A stretch of 64,000 nt of DNA from Acinetobacter portensis (GCF_009372215.1 NZ_LWRV01000058.1:1-64000); one strand, 5' to 3'. Counted from the stretch's first letter, positions 8,544 through 18,333 are shown. Numbers and translations: made by a program. The notes: generated by a model from the letters alone, not told the origin.

Positions 8544-11411
8544 TTAAAGCCCTATATAGAACTTTTCAATGAACTGTCTTGTCTTCACAAGTAATGAACT
8601 AAATACATTCTCTCGTTCAAATAGCTTTACTTTAAAATTAGGTAAATCTTTTAATTCTTCTTTTCGCGGCAAACGCTTCGTGAACTCGTAATTATCGAGT
8701 ACCGTTTTCATCACCGCAGGATTAAGCTTTTCTTGTTCACATAAATTCTGATATGCCTGCTCTTTCTCGACATCCCAAAACTCAGCAAATGCAGATTGAA
8801 CACTTTGCCCATTGATCATTTTCGGCATGTTTTCTTCAATGAATTTTTTAATCAATTCTTGTTTGTTGTGTAGTGTCGCTTCGCCACCAATCAAGTCATT
8901 TACTTGTGCTTCATATTTCTTACGCTTGTCATCATCTTTACTATTTATAGCAAGCTGTAATAAATTAATAATATAACCAACGTTAATACGATCTCTATGC
9001 AACAAGTCGAGCTGAAAGTCGATATCGTCTAGTACAGATACTTTTTCTTTTTGTACCACCGTTCTTACAGCTGTACATAAATCTGAATACTTCGATGCAT
9101 AATCAGCAAAATCTTGTTTATTTAAAATCGTTTGATCTTGATCGTACTCAACAAAAGTTTGTAACTGTGCATTAAAACGCATGACTTCACGGAATGCCTT
9201 AATAAATTCGAGTTGCTGATCTTCAGTAAGGAGGTCATCCACACTCTGACAATCGGGTGCAATCATCAATAATTTAGCAACTGCTCGTGTATAGTCCTTT
9301 TTAATTTCTTCAAAACTAGGGACAAGTACAACTTCTTTGGTTTGTTTATTTGAAAACAAAGCCAAAGCTTCATCGGTAGCACGTTTTAAATTTCGGAAAC
9401 AGATAATGTTGCCAAATGATTTCTTATTATTGTAAACACGATTCGTTCGTGAAAATGCTTGAATCAATCCATGATGCTTTAAGTTTTTATCAACATAAAG
9501 CGTGTTTAATGGTTTTGAATCGAAGCCTGTCAGGAACATATTTACGACAAGTAGAATATCAATCTCTTTTTTCTTTACTCGATCTGCAATATCACGGTAA
9601 TAGGCATAAAACTGATCGCCTGAATTATAATTGGTTTTGAACTACTCATTGTACTTTGCAATATAACGATCTAATTTATCTCGGCTTGATTGGTTAATTT
9701 GGCTTGGAATATCTGTAGACTCCTCTCCAATTAAACCATTCTGCTCAGTAGGTTCTACTGCTTCATTTGCCCCATAAGAGAATATGGTGGCAATAGTTAA
9801 GGGATTGAATAATTTACCCTGCTCTTCATCTTCTTTTTGTTTATCTGCTTGGGCTTTTTCAAACAGCTCATAATACTGCGTGAGTGTATCGACTGAACTC
9901 ACACAGAACATTGCTGTAAAATCACGCTTGTTAGTTTTAGTATCGTGATTCTCAACAATATAACGTGCAATCATTTCTAAGCGTTTAGGGTTGTTATACA
10001 ACTCGCTGGTATCTATACCTTCGACTTCTTCACCACCGTTTTGCATACCTTTTACGGTGTATTTCCCTCGATAATCAATTTGGAATTGCAAGACGTTTTT
10101 ATCTCGTATCGCATCGACAATGACATATTGGTGTAGACATTTATTGAATAGATAATCTGTGGTCAGTTTTAATCCTGCCTTAGATGTACTGTTTTCTTTA
10201 AAAATTGGCGTACCTGTAAAGCCAAACATTTGGGCATTTTTAAAGAATTTTTTAATGTTCTGATGAGTATCACCAAATTGACTACGGTGGCATTCGTCAA
10301 AGATGAAAACAACTTTTTTATCTTTTAAATAGTCTACATATTCAGAATAACGGTCTGTGCTAATGGCACGATTCAACTTTTGAATTGTGGTGACAATGAG
10401 TTTGTCATGTCGTTGATCAAGCTGTTTGACCAATGTATTTGTACTGTCTGTACTATCTACACTCTCCGCTTTAAAGGCATTAAATTCTTTTGAGGTTTGT
10501 GTATCTAGATCATTGCGGTCTACCACAAATAGAACTTTGTCTACCTCTGGCATTTTCATAATGAGCTGACTGGCTTTAAATGAGGTCAGTGTTTTGCCTG
10601 AACCTGTGGTATGCCAAATATAGCCATTGCTTGGTTCAGTCTGTACATGCTGAATAATGTTTTGTACTGCATATATTTGGTATGGACGTAATACCATTAA
10701 ACTTTTTGTGGTTTCAAGCAGTACCATGTATTGCGTCAACATTTGCGTTAAATGCTGTTGGTTTAGAAATACATCGGCAAACTTGGTGATTTCATTGATA
10801 TGTTTATTGGTGATATCTGCCCAAGGAAATGCAAACTCGATACCTGTTGTACCATTTGAATAGTAACGTGTATTTACACCATTACTAATAACAAAGAGTT
10901 GAATAAAATTAAATAAACCTTGCCCTGCCCAATATGCTTCTCGGGTATAACGTCGGGTTTGATGAAAGGCTTCTGCAATTTCCATCCCTCGTTTTTTTAA
11001 TTCTATTTGTACGAGTGGTAAACCATTGACCAAAAGTGTGACATCGAAACGGCTTGTACGCCCATTATGATCTCGATGATCTACGGTAATTTGGTTGGTG
11101 ACTTGAAAGTAGTTTTTTGTTGGGTCTTCAGATAAGAAAAAGATGTGTTTGCTTGAGCCATCGTCAAATTTTACAGGAAATTGATCTCGTAGATTTTTAG
11201 CACGTTCAAATACCGTTCCTGAATTTAAGAAGCTAATGACTTGCTTCCACTCTGCTTCTGATAGTGGTGCTAGTTCATTGGCACGTTCGATTTGTTTTTT
11301 GAGGTTTGACAGTAGTTGTGCTTCGTTTTTTATAACAACTCGTTCATAGTCCAAGCCTTTAAGCTGTGCGATGAGTGCATTTTCGAGTTGTTGTTCACTT
11401 TGTACTGTCAT
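8544..11411 (-). pseudogene. hsdR: Type I restriction enzyme R subunit, interrupted by an in-frame amber stop
   Basis: Restriction/translocation subunit of a type I RM system. ATG at 11411 follows TGGGG at good spacing; the longer TTG start at 11450 is less likely. The N-terminal nuclease motif (FDVTLLVNG, VQIELKK), Walker A (HTTGSGKTLTS), DECHRS and GFTGTPIF motor motifs lie before a TAG at 9642-9644. The same frame then continues without shift through FKTNYNSGD and the motor motif VI region (LLVVNMFLTGFDSKPLN, FSRTNRVYN) to the stop at 8544. Total would be about 955 residues, near family length. Upstream and downstream parts are both well conserved, so a single recent nonsense substitution is the simplest reading. 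The upstream part alone loses the end of the motor and the C-terminal assembly domain. Confidence 0.88.
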
Positions 11412-11450
11412 TATTAACCCCATTTTTCCAATTTCACCAATTTTTATCAA

Positions 11451-12359
11451 CTAGGCACAATCAACTTGATTTTGTTGCCACTCAGCATATGTCACATTTG
11501 TATTGATTTCTTTCCAAGCTTTTCGCCCATTAGTTTCCTGCCCATTAATAACAGCTGCTGCTGCTGATGGACTAGTGAATGCATAGTTTTGTGCAAACGT
11601 AAATGTATCAGTAGAAATAACTCCTTGCTCAATAAGCATAGGTCTTAATTTACTAATATATGAGTGTGTCGATAAAGATGATATCTTTTTAACTTGTGAG
11701 TCCTTCAGTACCAGAAATTCACCATCAATTTCTTCTGCAAATGCTTTTAAATCACGAGTAGATAAATAGAAACGAGTGTTCTTCTGAGTTTCCAAAGCAA
11801 TAGTGTTGATATCTGTATTTGAACTATGATTTTGGCTATTCTCTTTTAAAAAGTTATATCCCAATACAGGTAAAATCATTCTTATTTGTTCTAAAAAATA
11901 CTCCATATCGGCTGTTGCTGACTCAGGTAAGCGATTATATTGATGTGCTGTACTATTCTGAAGCTCGCAATTACCATTCTTTATTGCAATTTCTATCAAT
12001 CGACTCTCTAAATATTTGATATGTGCTTTCGTTAGGTTTAAATCTTTACTAGTCACTAAACACACTTTCCCCCAGAAATCTTTCCCGCCTGATTCTTCTG
12101 TTTTATTGTGCTGTCGTAACCGTATAGAAATATCTTCTGATTCACCAATATATACTTTGGGTTTAAACGAGTTTTCTAAATCATCACCCACTAAAAAATA
12201 AATGCCAGTCTTTCCACATTCATCTCGCTTAATTAGTTCTGAAAGTTTTGTTCGTGGAGCAGACAATACATGTCCAGTCCAATTAATAATCTCAGCAGTT
12301 AAAATACCGTTAGGTGTACCATCAACCAAATATAAAATTACGCTTTTACCTAAGCTCAC
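11451..12359 (-). CDS. GIY-YIG nuclease-domain protein with C-terminal DUF4357-like region
   Basis: 302 aa with a GTG start at 12359 preceded by GGAG at 6 nt. Residues about 50-150 form a GIY-YIG domain: TGIYFLVG, then VYIGESEDISIRLRQH, with catalytic-type Tyr and Arg, and a downstream Glu in YLESRLIE. The C-terminus (about 245-300, FTSPSAAAAVINGQ, GRKAWKEI) resembles DUF4357, seen in GIY-YIG and RM-associated proteins. It lies 9 nt after hsdS and directly before hsdR, inside the type I RM operon, so a role as accessory nuclease or regulator of that system is inferred. It is intact although both neighbours hsdM and hsdR are broken. Confidence 0.8.
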   Translation of the reverse strand: MSLGKSVILYLVDGTPNGILTAEIINWTGHVLSAPRTKLSELIKRDECGKTGIYFLVGDDLENSFKPKVYIGESEDISIRLRQHNKTEESGGKDFWGKVCLVTSKDLNLTKAHIKYLESRLIEIAIKNGNCELQNSTAHQYNRLPESATADMEYFLEQIRMILPVLGYNFLKENSQNHSSNTDINTIALETQKNTRFYLSTRDLKAFAEEIDGEFLVLKDSQVKKISSLSTHSYISKLRPMLIEQGVISTDTFTFAQNYAFTSPSAAAAVINGQETNGRKAWKEINTNVTYAEWQQNQVDCA

Positions 12360-12368
12360 TTTTATCTC

Positions 12369-13658
12369 CTAAACAAACATCTGCTGTAACAAGCCTTTTT
12401 TCCAAGTTTTAGCTTGTTCAATTTGCTGTGAAACCACTTCAATTTTTTGGTCAATCGCAGATAAAAAGTTAGCGATTTTGGTTTGTTCTTCTAGCGAAGG
12501 CACCAATAATTTCAATTTTCTTTGTGTAGTGATTGGAACCTGATTTCTTGTTGATTGCGACATGATTCCAACATATTGTTTTTTAAAATAATCAGATTCT
12601 AAAATACTTTTCAGATAAATATTTTTTAATTTTTGAGGATTACATCGATAATATGTTGCAGTAGTACTTAATATTACAAATTCTAGATCCGTCTTTAACA
12701 ATGCAACAGGTCCAACTGTAGCATTATGTGCAAACAAAATATCACCATCTTTAGCGATGCCTTTCTTAAACTTCAAAGCTCTCTCTATCGGAAGTTTCTT
12801 TGTACTTAAAAAATTCACTTGCCCATTACTAAAATCTGTTGCACCAATATAAGGAATACCTTTTTCACTGAATTCTTCCGATTTTGGATATAACTCACCA
12901 TGGTTTCCATCCATTTGGTCAATAATGTAGTTTTTATCCATAAAATATTGGATTACATTTTCCTCCCACTCCCCAAATTCACTACCATCATCCGCTTTAA
13001 AACGAATCTGCTGACTAAACAGCTTTTGCATCATGCCTTGTTTATATTGGCTCAGCAGTTGGTATTTTTGAGTCAACTGGCTAATCTTTTCATCCACAGC
13101 AGAAAGAAAAGCAGCAACTTTAGTTTGTTCTTCTTTAGATGGATAAGAAAATGGTAATTTACGCTGTTCTGAAATACCTATATAAAGCCTAGTTGCTCCT
13201 GTACACAAAGCTAGTAATTCATTTTGAAAAATTGGTGCCTCAAAAGTACTTTTAATAAAATCAGGAATCAATTTTGCCTTGTTCAAAACACGATAATAAG
13301 TAACCTGAGGCGTAAGCATGATATACGGTGTCTTTAATTCAGGCACTTTTGCAACATTACCAATAGTTGCTTTATGAGTAAGTAAAATATCTCCTCCTAC
13401 AGAGAATCCTTTTCTTAAACCATCAGCCTGTGACTTTTTTATCTTCTTAGATTTATCTAAATGGACTTTACCATCAATAACATCTGTCGCCATGACAAAT
13501 GGAATCCCATCGTCCACATAATCGGCTGAAGTTGGATGAATTTCCCCATGATTGCCATCCATTGGTTTGTCAATAATTTTCTCATCGACAAGAGCCTGAA
13601 TATCAGCCTGAAGCCACTCACCCTTAAATTCCTTAAACCGTAATTTAGGCGTAGCCAT
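12369..13658 (-). CDS. hsdS: Type I restriction-modification specificity subunit S
   Basis: 429 aa. DNA-recognition subunit that would assemble with HsdM and HsdR. Two target-recognition domains (about residues 15-165 and 230-375) are each followed by a conserved helical spacer (EEQTKVAAFLSAVDEKI and EEQTKIANFLSAIDQKI). The TRDs are visibly related to each other: MDGNHGEIHP versus MDGNHGELYP, GIPFVMATD versus GIPYIGATD, and GGDILLTHKATIGNVA versus DGDILFAHNATVGPVA. This suggests an internal duplication and a near-symmetric recognition sequence. The ATG overlaps the hsdM stop by one base (TAATG), indicating translational coupling. It is intact. Confidence 0.9.
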   Translation of the reverse strand: MATPKLRFKEFKGEWLQADIQALVDEKIIDKPMDGNHGEIHPTSADYVDDGIPFVMATDVIDGKVHLDKSKKIKKSQADGLRKGFSVGGDILLTHKATIGNVAKVPELKTPYIMLTPQVTYYRVLNKAKLIPDFIKSTFEAPIFQNELLALCTGATRLYIGISEQRKLPFSYPSKEEQTKVAAFLSAVDEKISQLTQKYQLLSQYKQGMMQKLFSQQIRFKADDGSEFGEWEENVIQYFMDKNYIIDQMDGNHGELYPKSEEFSEKGIPYIGATDFSNGQVNFLSTKKLPIERALKFKKGIAKDGDILFAHNATVGPVALLKTDLEFVILSTTATYYRCNPQKLKNIYLKSILESDYFKKQYVGIMSQSTRNQVPITTQRKLKLLVPSLEEQTKIANFLSAIDQKIEVVSQQIEQAKTWKKGLLQQMFV

Positions 13659-15232
13659 TACTTCACCTCCACAAATGGTGAATCAATACCTAACTCTTTA
13701 CAGAAATCTGCAATCACAGCATCCGTGTTTTGGCTTTCCACTTCCAAAGCTTGAAGCTGTTTGGCAATGTCAGCTAAATCAATCTCATCTTCCGATTCAA
13801 AAGTATCAACATAACGCGGAATATTCAGGTTGTAATCGTTGTCTTTGACTTCTTGCAAAGTCGCCACTTTGGCATATTTTTCAACATCTACACGGTTTAT
13901 AAATGCATCTAAAACCTTATCTAAATGCTCAGGCAATAACTTGTTTTGATTCTTCTGCTTTTCAAAATCATTACTTGCATCAATAAATAAAATATTGCCC
14001 GTATGCTCACGGTCTTTCTTCAGTACTAAAATACAGGTTGGAATACTTGTGCCGTAGAAAATATTGGCTGGTAAACCAATAATTGCATCTACTACATTGA
14101 GTTGTTCAATTAAATACTGACGAATCACACCCTCACTCGAACCACGGAATAACACACCATGCGGTAATACCACCGCCATTGTGCCGTTATCATTCAACTG
14201 ATAAAGCATGTGCTGAACAAATGCCATATCTGCTTTTGACTTAGGTGCAAGTTTGCCATAAGAAGCAAAACGCTCATCTTGCAAAAATAAAGGATCAGCT
14301 GACCAATCCGCAGAAAATGGAGGGTTCGCCACCACAGCATCAAAACGTTTATCAATATGTTGCGGACGAGTTAAAGTATTTTCTTGTTTAATGTCGAACT
14401 TCGCAAAATGAACATCATGCAAAATCATGTTCATACGTGCCAAGTTGTATGTGGTACGGTTCATTTCCTGACCGTAAATCATATCGACATCTTTTACTTC
14501 ACGTTTTACACGTAATAATAAAGAACCCGAACCGCAAGTTGGGTCATACACCGAACGTAAACGCTCTTTTCCTTGCGTCACAATTTTAGCAAGTAAGGTC
14601 GAAACGGTTTGAGGTGTATAAAACTCACCTGCTTTTTTCCCTGCACCCGATGCAAACTCACCAATCAGGTATTCATAAGCATCGCCCAATACATCAGACT
14701 CTGTATTTGAAATATCAAAATCAATTTCATCTAAATGACTTAGAACTTTCGCAACCAACTCATTACGGTCATTTGCGGAGTTACCAAGTTTGGTCGAGTT
14801 TAAATCTAAATCTTCAAACAAATTGGCAAAATCATCTGCCGAGTCTGTACCTAATGTACTTTGCTCAATAGATTTTAAGGTTGCAGTTAAATCATCAAGA
14901 ATAAATTCACCTGCACGACCACGCTGTGCAATTGAGTGAAAAAGTTGTTTTGGTGCTAAGGCATAGCCTACTTCATTAATTGAGTTCTTTTTAATTTCGT
15001 TGATATAAGTAAGATGCTCTTCATTACTTTCATCTAATTGTGTATATGTAGAATCGTATTCGTCATTTGTGAGTAATTCATTACCATAATTGATTGCTTT
15101 TTCAGACAGATATTAAAAGAAAATAAACCCAAGAATATAATCACGGAATTCATCTGCTCCCATTGTTCCACGTAGGGTATTGGCGATATTCCATAATTGT
15201 TTTTGTAATTGCTGTAGCTGTACTTGAGTCAT
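13658..15232 (-). pseudogene. hsdM: Type I restriction-modification methyltransferase subunit M, interrupted by an in-frame ochre stop
   Basis: Adenine-N6 methyltransferase subunit; full length would be 524 codons from ATG at 15232, which is the usual HsdM size. Codon 40 (15113-15115) is TAA in the context GFIFF-stop-YLSEK, where relatives have Lys, so one AAA-to-TAA change explains it. The same frame continues with the SAM motif (DPTCGSGSLLLRV) and catalytic NPPF (VVANPPFSADW). Reinitiation at a downstream Met (for example 14821, MFEDLDLNS) would lack the N-terminal HsdM_N helical domain. With hsdR also broken, the system looks inactive for restriction and probably for modification. The C-terminus overlaps the hsdS start. 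Confidence 0.87.
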
Positions 15233-15421
15233 GTTTAAAAACAACCAAAATCATTATTTTACGATGCTTGTACTTTGCCATATTTGGCTATTTTTTTTAA
15301 GGTGTATTTAAGTCTAATTACTATATAACGACAGATTTTGTCGCTTAGTACACGCAACCTCATTGCCTAACTAAAGTATAAATTGTTAATTTCATCACAA
15401 TAATTACAAACAGGAATTAAT

Positions 15422-15889
15422 ATGCTTTTTGACAATGAAATGAATAAAGAGCTTCAATCCTTTGCACGAAATATGGCATCTCAGTTATTCATTGGTGGTT
15501 TAGGTTTTTTAACACTTTATAGAGCTGATACAAAAGAAGATTTTCTTGCTCATCAATTTTTAGGACTATATGTTGTTGGACTATTACTCCTGCTTTGGTC
15601 AATTTATTTAGCAATAAGTAATGTCTGCATTCTTAATCATGATTTCAAGAACTATCTATGGAGAAAATCTAAAAAATATGACCGAATTCGATTAATGAAA
15701 TATCACTTAATAGAAAATAATAACTTAAACAGTATAGCTAAAACCTTCAAAGGGCTAAAATTAGAAGATGAATTAAAAATTCGCTTAGAAGGCGTATTTA
15801 TCATATTAATTTGGTTCTTATATGCCTTCATCTATCTTGCTGGAATATCATTTACTTTTTTTCAACAAAGTCGGTTATTTTTCAGTTAA
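15422..15889 (+). CDS. Small membrane protein of unknown function
   Basis: 155 aa, ATG at 15422 after AGGAATTAAT. Three to four hydrophobic segments are visible: about residues 18-36 (ASQLFIGGLGFLTLY), 48-66 (YVVGLLLLLWSIYLAI), and 124-148 (FIILIWFLYAFIYLAGI). A basic cytoplasmic-looking segment (WRKSKKYDRIRLMKYH) lies between them. No family recognised. It is transcribed away from the hsd operon with a 189-bp shared upstream region, in an accessory stretch. A link to the RM cluster is possible from position only. Confidence 0.6.
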   Translation: MLFDNEMNKELQSFARNMASQLFIGGLGFLTLYRADTKEDFLAHQFLGLYVVGLLLLLWSIYLAISNVCILNHDFKNYLWRKSKKYDRIRLMKYHLIENNNLNSIAKTFKGLKLEDELKIRLEGVFIILIWFLYAFIYLAGISFTFFQQSRLFFS

Positions 15890-15934
15890 TACAAATCATA
15901 AAAACAAAAAAAATAAGGGAGCTTTCGCTCCCAC

Positions 15935-16399
15935 CTATTCTCGACTCGCCAGCTTATCTTCAATCCATTGATGGATTTCCCAAGCTGACCAGCCGATGCG
16001 GTTTTGTGTGATTTTTACTTTCTTCGGAAATGTCGGATCGTAATAAGGTGAATCTTCATCCATCATCTCGGAAATCGTTGAACGCCCTACACCGACAATG
16101 CCCAATTCGACATCAACCTGAAGCACATGTGCAAAGTCATAAAAAGCCAAATCCTCAAAATCAGTTTGATAAAATAAACCTGCATTGGTCACTACCAAAC
16201 CCAACTTGGCACTTCCAAATACAGTGTCATCCACCAATAACAGAATCTCTTCATGGCGGATGTGTTTGGGTAAGTAATGTTGGGCACCCACTAATTTTTT
16301 ATGGGGAATCACAGGGGCAAGATAGATTGAATCCTGCCCTTGCACCGCCACACGCATCGGTGAGCGTTGCAGAAAGCTGTGGAAGTTCTGCATAGACAT
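15935..16399 (-). CDS. Chimeric ORF: N-terminal DDTVFGSA-type fragment joined to an AlpA-like DNA-binding domain
   Basis: 154 aa if started at ATG 16399 (AAAGG 6 nt upstream); ATGs at 16405 and 16393 are also in frame. Residues 1-95 resemble a small bacterial PH-like family with the signature LLLVDDTVFGSAK and a following GL/Y segment. From about residue 98 the sequence changes to the helix-turn-helix and C-terminal part of AlpA phage regulators: VGVGRSTISEMMDED, FPKKVKI, IGWSAWEIHQWIEDKL. The AlpA start is absent, so the two parts were probably joined by a deletion. Family assignment of both halves is from memory of motifs. Confidence 0.55.
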   Translation of the reverse strand: MSMQNFHSFLQRSPMRVAVQGQDSIYLAPVIPHKKLVGAQHYLPKHIRHEEILLLVDDTVFGSAKLGLVVTNAGLFYQTDFEDLAFYDFAHVLQVDVELGIVGVGRSTISEMMDEDSPYYDPTFPKKVKITQNRIGWSAWEIHQWIEDKLASRE

Positions 16400-16426
16400 C
16401 TGCATCCTTTTTCTATTCGGGCTGAA

Positions 16427-16573
16427 TTAAAAAATCCAGCCGAGTAATTGAAAGGGCCATGTCAGTGCCTTACCCAATAAATACGCTTTGCTATACAGAT
16501 CAGGATAGTTGTAAATCAGGTAGAACCAATAACCCAATAAAATCACCACATAAAAAGCCAATATATTTCTCAT
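16427..16573 (-). CDS. 48-aa membrane peptide, unknown function
   Basis: Short ORF from ATG 16573 to TAA 16427. The N-terminal half is hydrophobic (MRNILAFYVVILLGYWFYLI) and followed by a Tyr/Trp-rich stretch ending in LLGWIF. It sits 27 nt upstream of the chimeric AlpA-like ORF and 46 nt after the lipoprotein gene, on the same strand, so one transcript is likely. No family recognised; the small size keeps confidence low. Confidence 0.4.
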   Translation of the reverse strand: MRNILAFYVVILLGYWFYLIYNYPDLYSKAYLLGKALTWPFQLLGWIF

Positions 16574-16619
16574 CGTTGTTCTCTCATCATTGTTCTTTCA
16601 TTTTTTATCGTTGTAAGGC

Positions 16620-16895
16620 TTACAGTTTTGAACGGCAACTGAAGGTATATTCCAAGCCACGTTCATTAAAGTCCGCAGGCAGTTGGCGCATATCTTCAGC
16701 TTTACTCATCATCTCTTGGCCATAGTGCGACTCTAGTTTGTTATACAAACATGAACAGAACGCCCGATTGCCCCCAGCATCTTTACAGCCTTGTTTAAAC
16801 TGACGTTCAACTTTAGGCGCACAGGCACTCAGTATGAGACCGAGTAGCAAGACAACCGCCACCTTGCATGACGCGCGATTAAAAAGCTTAGGCAT
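16620..16895 (-). CDS. Small lipoprotein of unknown function
   Basis: 91 aa from ATG 16895, chosen because AAAGGAG stands 6 nt upstream; a longer in-frame start at 16922 has no such site. Signal peptide with lipobox LILSACA, so lipid anchoring at the envelope is expected. The mature part has Cys at GCKDAGG, AFCSCLYNKL and FSCRSKL, suggesting disulphides. It is the first of three short same-strand ORFs. No function assigned. Confidence 0.65.
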   Translation of the reverse strand: MPKLFNRASCKVAVVLLLGLILSACAPKVERQFKQGCKDAGGNRAFCSCLYNKLESHYGQEMMSKAEDMRQLPADFNERGLEYTFSCRSKL

Positions 16896-17218
16896 AGAAA
16901 TACTCCTTTGATGAAGTGTCAAAGCAGCATGTACAGAACAGGGTTAAATGAAATAAATACAGAGAGACGCTCACTTGAGCGCAGAAATAGAGATGGGTCA
17001 TACGAACCCCCTTTTATTATTGATCAGTCATTTTTTTACCATGCGATCCAAATACAATCGCATAGGCGTGATTTATCCGCTGCGTTGAATACGAGCAGAA
17101 ATAAACGGATCAATAAAAGGCGGATGTAGCGAAGAGAATAAAGTGCGCATGGCGGACTCCTTAGGTATAAAGAAGTTCTACCGCATCACTGCTAAATAAT
17201 GGTGGCAGAACGAAAGAG
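16896..17218. other. Non-coding or phage-leader-like stretch between lipoprotein gene and folded RNA
   Basis: About 320 bp. On the minus strand there are only short open frames, for example a 37-codon frame beginning MTHLYFCAQVSVSL at about 17006 that overlaps the lipoprotein start. In P4-like elements the region after C4 RNA holds overlapping short ash/regulator frames, which this could represent in decayed form. I would not call a gene here. Confidence 0.3.
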
Positions 17219-17220
17219 GG

Positions 17221-17346
17221 TTAGCAGACTGAACCTAAGAATCAGCACACCCGAAGGTGTCCCCCTCCCGTTCTACCGTAGAGGGAGCACGAGGGTACTC
17301 ACTAAAAGATAGTATCCTTTAGCGTTCTTAGGCAACGGTCTGCTAA
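17221..17346 (-). ncRNA. Folded RNA resembling phage C4 antisense RNA
   Basis: Nested complementary arms: TTAGCAGAC (17221-17229) with GTCTGCTAA (17338-17346), and CCTAAGAA (17234-17241) with TTCTTAGG (17325-17332). These enclose three hairpins: ACACC/GGTGT around a four-base loop (17247-17260), CCCTC/GAGGG (17263-17285), and GGTACT/AGTATCC (about 17294-17317). Read on the minus strand the first loop is the very stable C-UUCG-G tetraloop, which sets the strand. The shape and the GGGAGGGGGACACC-type core match my recollection of C4 RNA, the antisense immunity regulator of P1/P4-type phages. It lies beside a Gp2-like gene and an AlpA-like domain. Family identity needs a covariance search. Confidence 0.55.
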
Positions 17347-17431
17347 AACCGACTGACAATGTAGGTCAGCACCGCCAAGGATAATCAGCAAGACCACTAT
17401 CGTCAAGTCAGAGCGTGGATTTAAGCAACGA

Positions 17432-18333
17432 TTACTGTCTTAAAATAGCGTGATTCTTCAAGTGTCGTGGTTTATCTAAACCTCGACGTTTCTTAATCTC
17501 AAACTGCCCTGTCCCAAAGGTACGCATCCGAGGAAGTCGAACACGTAGATGCTGTAACTCTTTTTCAGGGTTAACAAGATATTGAGCCGTATTTAAAGCA
17601 TTCTGCACTTCTTGTTTATGATCACGATGAATCATGCCAATCCCTAAAGTACCCTGCTCTTCAAATTGCTGTTTGTAAGCACGCATATTGGAAATAAAAC
17701 AGTAGCCCTTATTTTTTGTTAATTGACTCCAATAAGATTGAATTAATCCTCCTAAATAAGCTCATTTTGACGCTTATTTCCATCATAAATAAGCAGCGTG
17801 TGGCAATGCAGTCCTTTATCAAGACCTTCCTCAATCGCCCATGCATGACCCTGCAAATCAGAAAAGCAGCCATCTTGATTTGAGTAGCGATTCGACATGA
17901 TTTTTAAATAGTCCTGAAATTGCTCAATATCAACTTCATGCTGATATTTCTTTTGAATTGAAAAATCAACGCGAACAAAGAGTAAACGTGCATAGTGATT
18001 AAGGAGTTGAGTGAGGTAGGCGTGTAAGCTCTCTTGATTCTTTTTTTCACAGCGTCTGTAATAGGCATCTTGATCTGTGATTCTTTTTGATTGTCGTTGA
18101 ATATACTCAAATACATATTCACACATCTCATGTTGAGATAAATGTTCCTTTTTATTTTTTAATAACTGCATCGCTTCAGCATAAATATCAATTGCCTCAC
18201 TATATTTATATTTAGCATCAAGTGTGAATTCAGAATTCAGCTGGATGCATTCGAAATCTTTGAGAGTCATTAATCCTTCTGAAACTCGTCGAACTATAAT
18301 GTCTACTTTACAAAAATAAGAGTGATTGAACAT
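17432..18333 (-). pseudogene. Inovirus Gp2/YagK-YfjJ-like replication protein, frameshifted
   Basis: Two same-strand frames form one ancestral protein of about 300 aa. The first (18333 to 17752, 193 aa) carries RVDFSIQKKY and GLHCHTLLIYDGNKRQNE, as in inovirus Gp2-family proteins of phage satellites. It ends at a premature TAG. In another frame the missing continuation LGGLIQSYWSQLTKNKGY leads straight into the 84-aa C-terminal frame (to 17432) with RTFGTGQFEIKKRRGL. A single-base indel near 17755-17765 explains the break. The N-terminal 90 residues are helical and not recognised. It would have served replication of the decayed element. Confidence 0.65.

Noticed and set aside
9416..9640. Plus-strand 74-codon frame across the hsdR break
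   Set aside because: Lies antisense to conserved HsdR sequence and has no coding character of its own.
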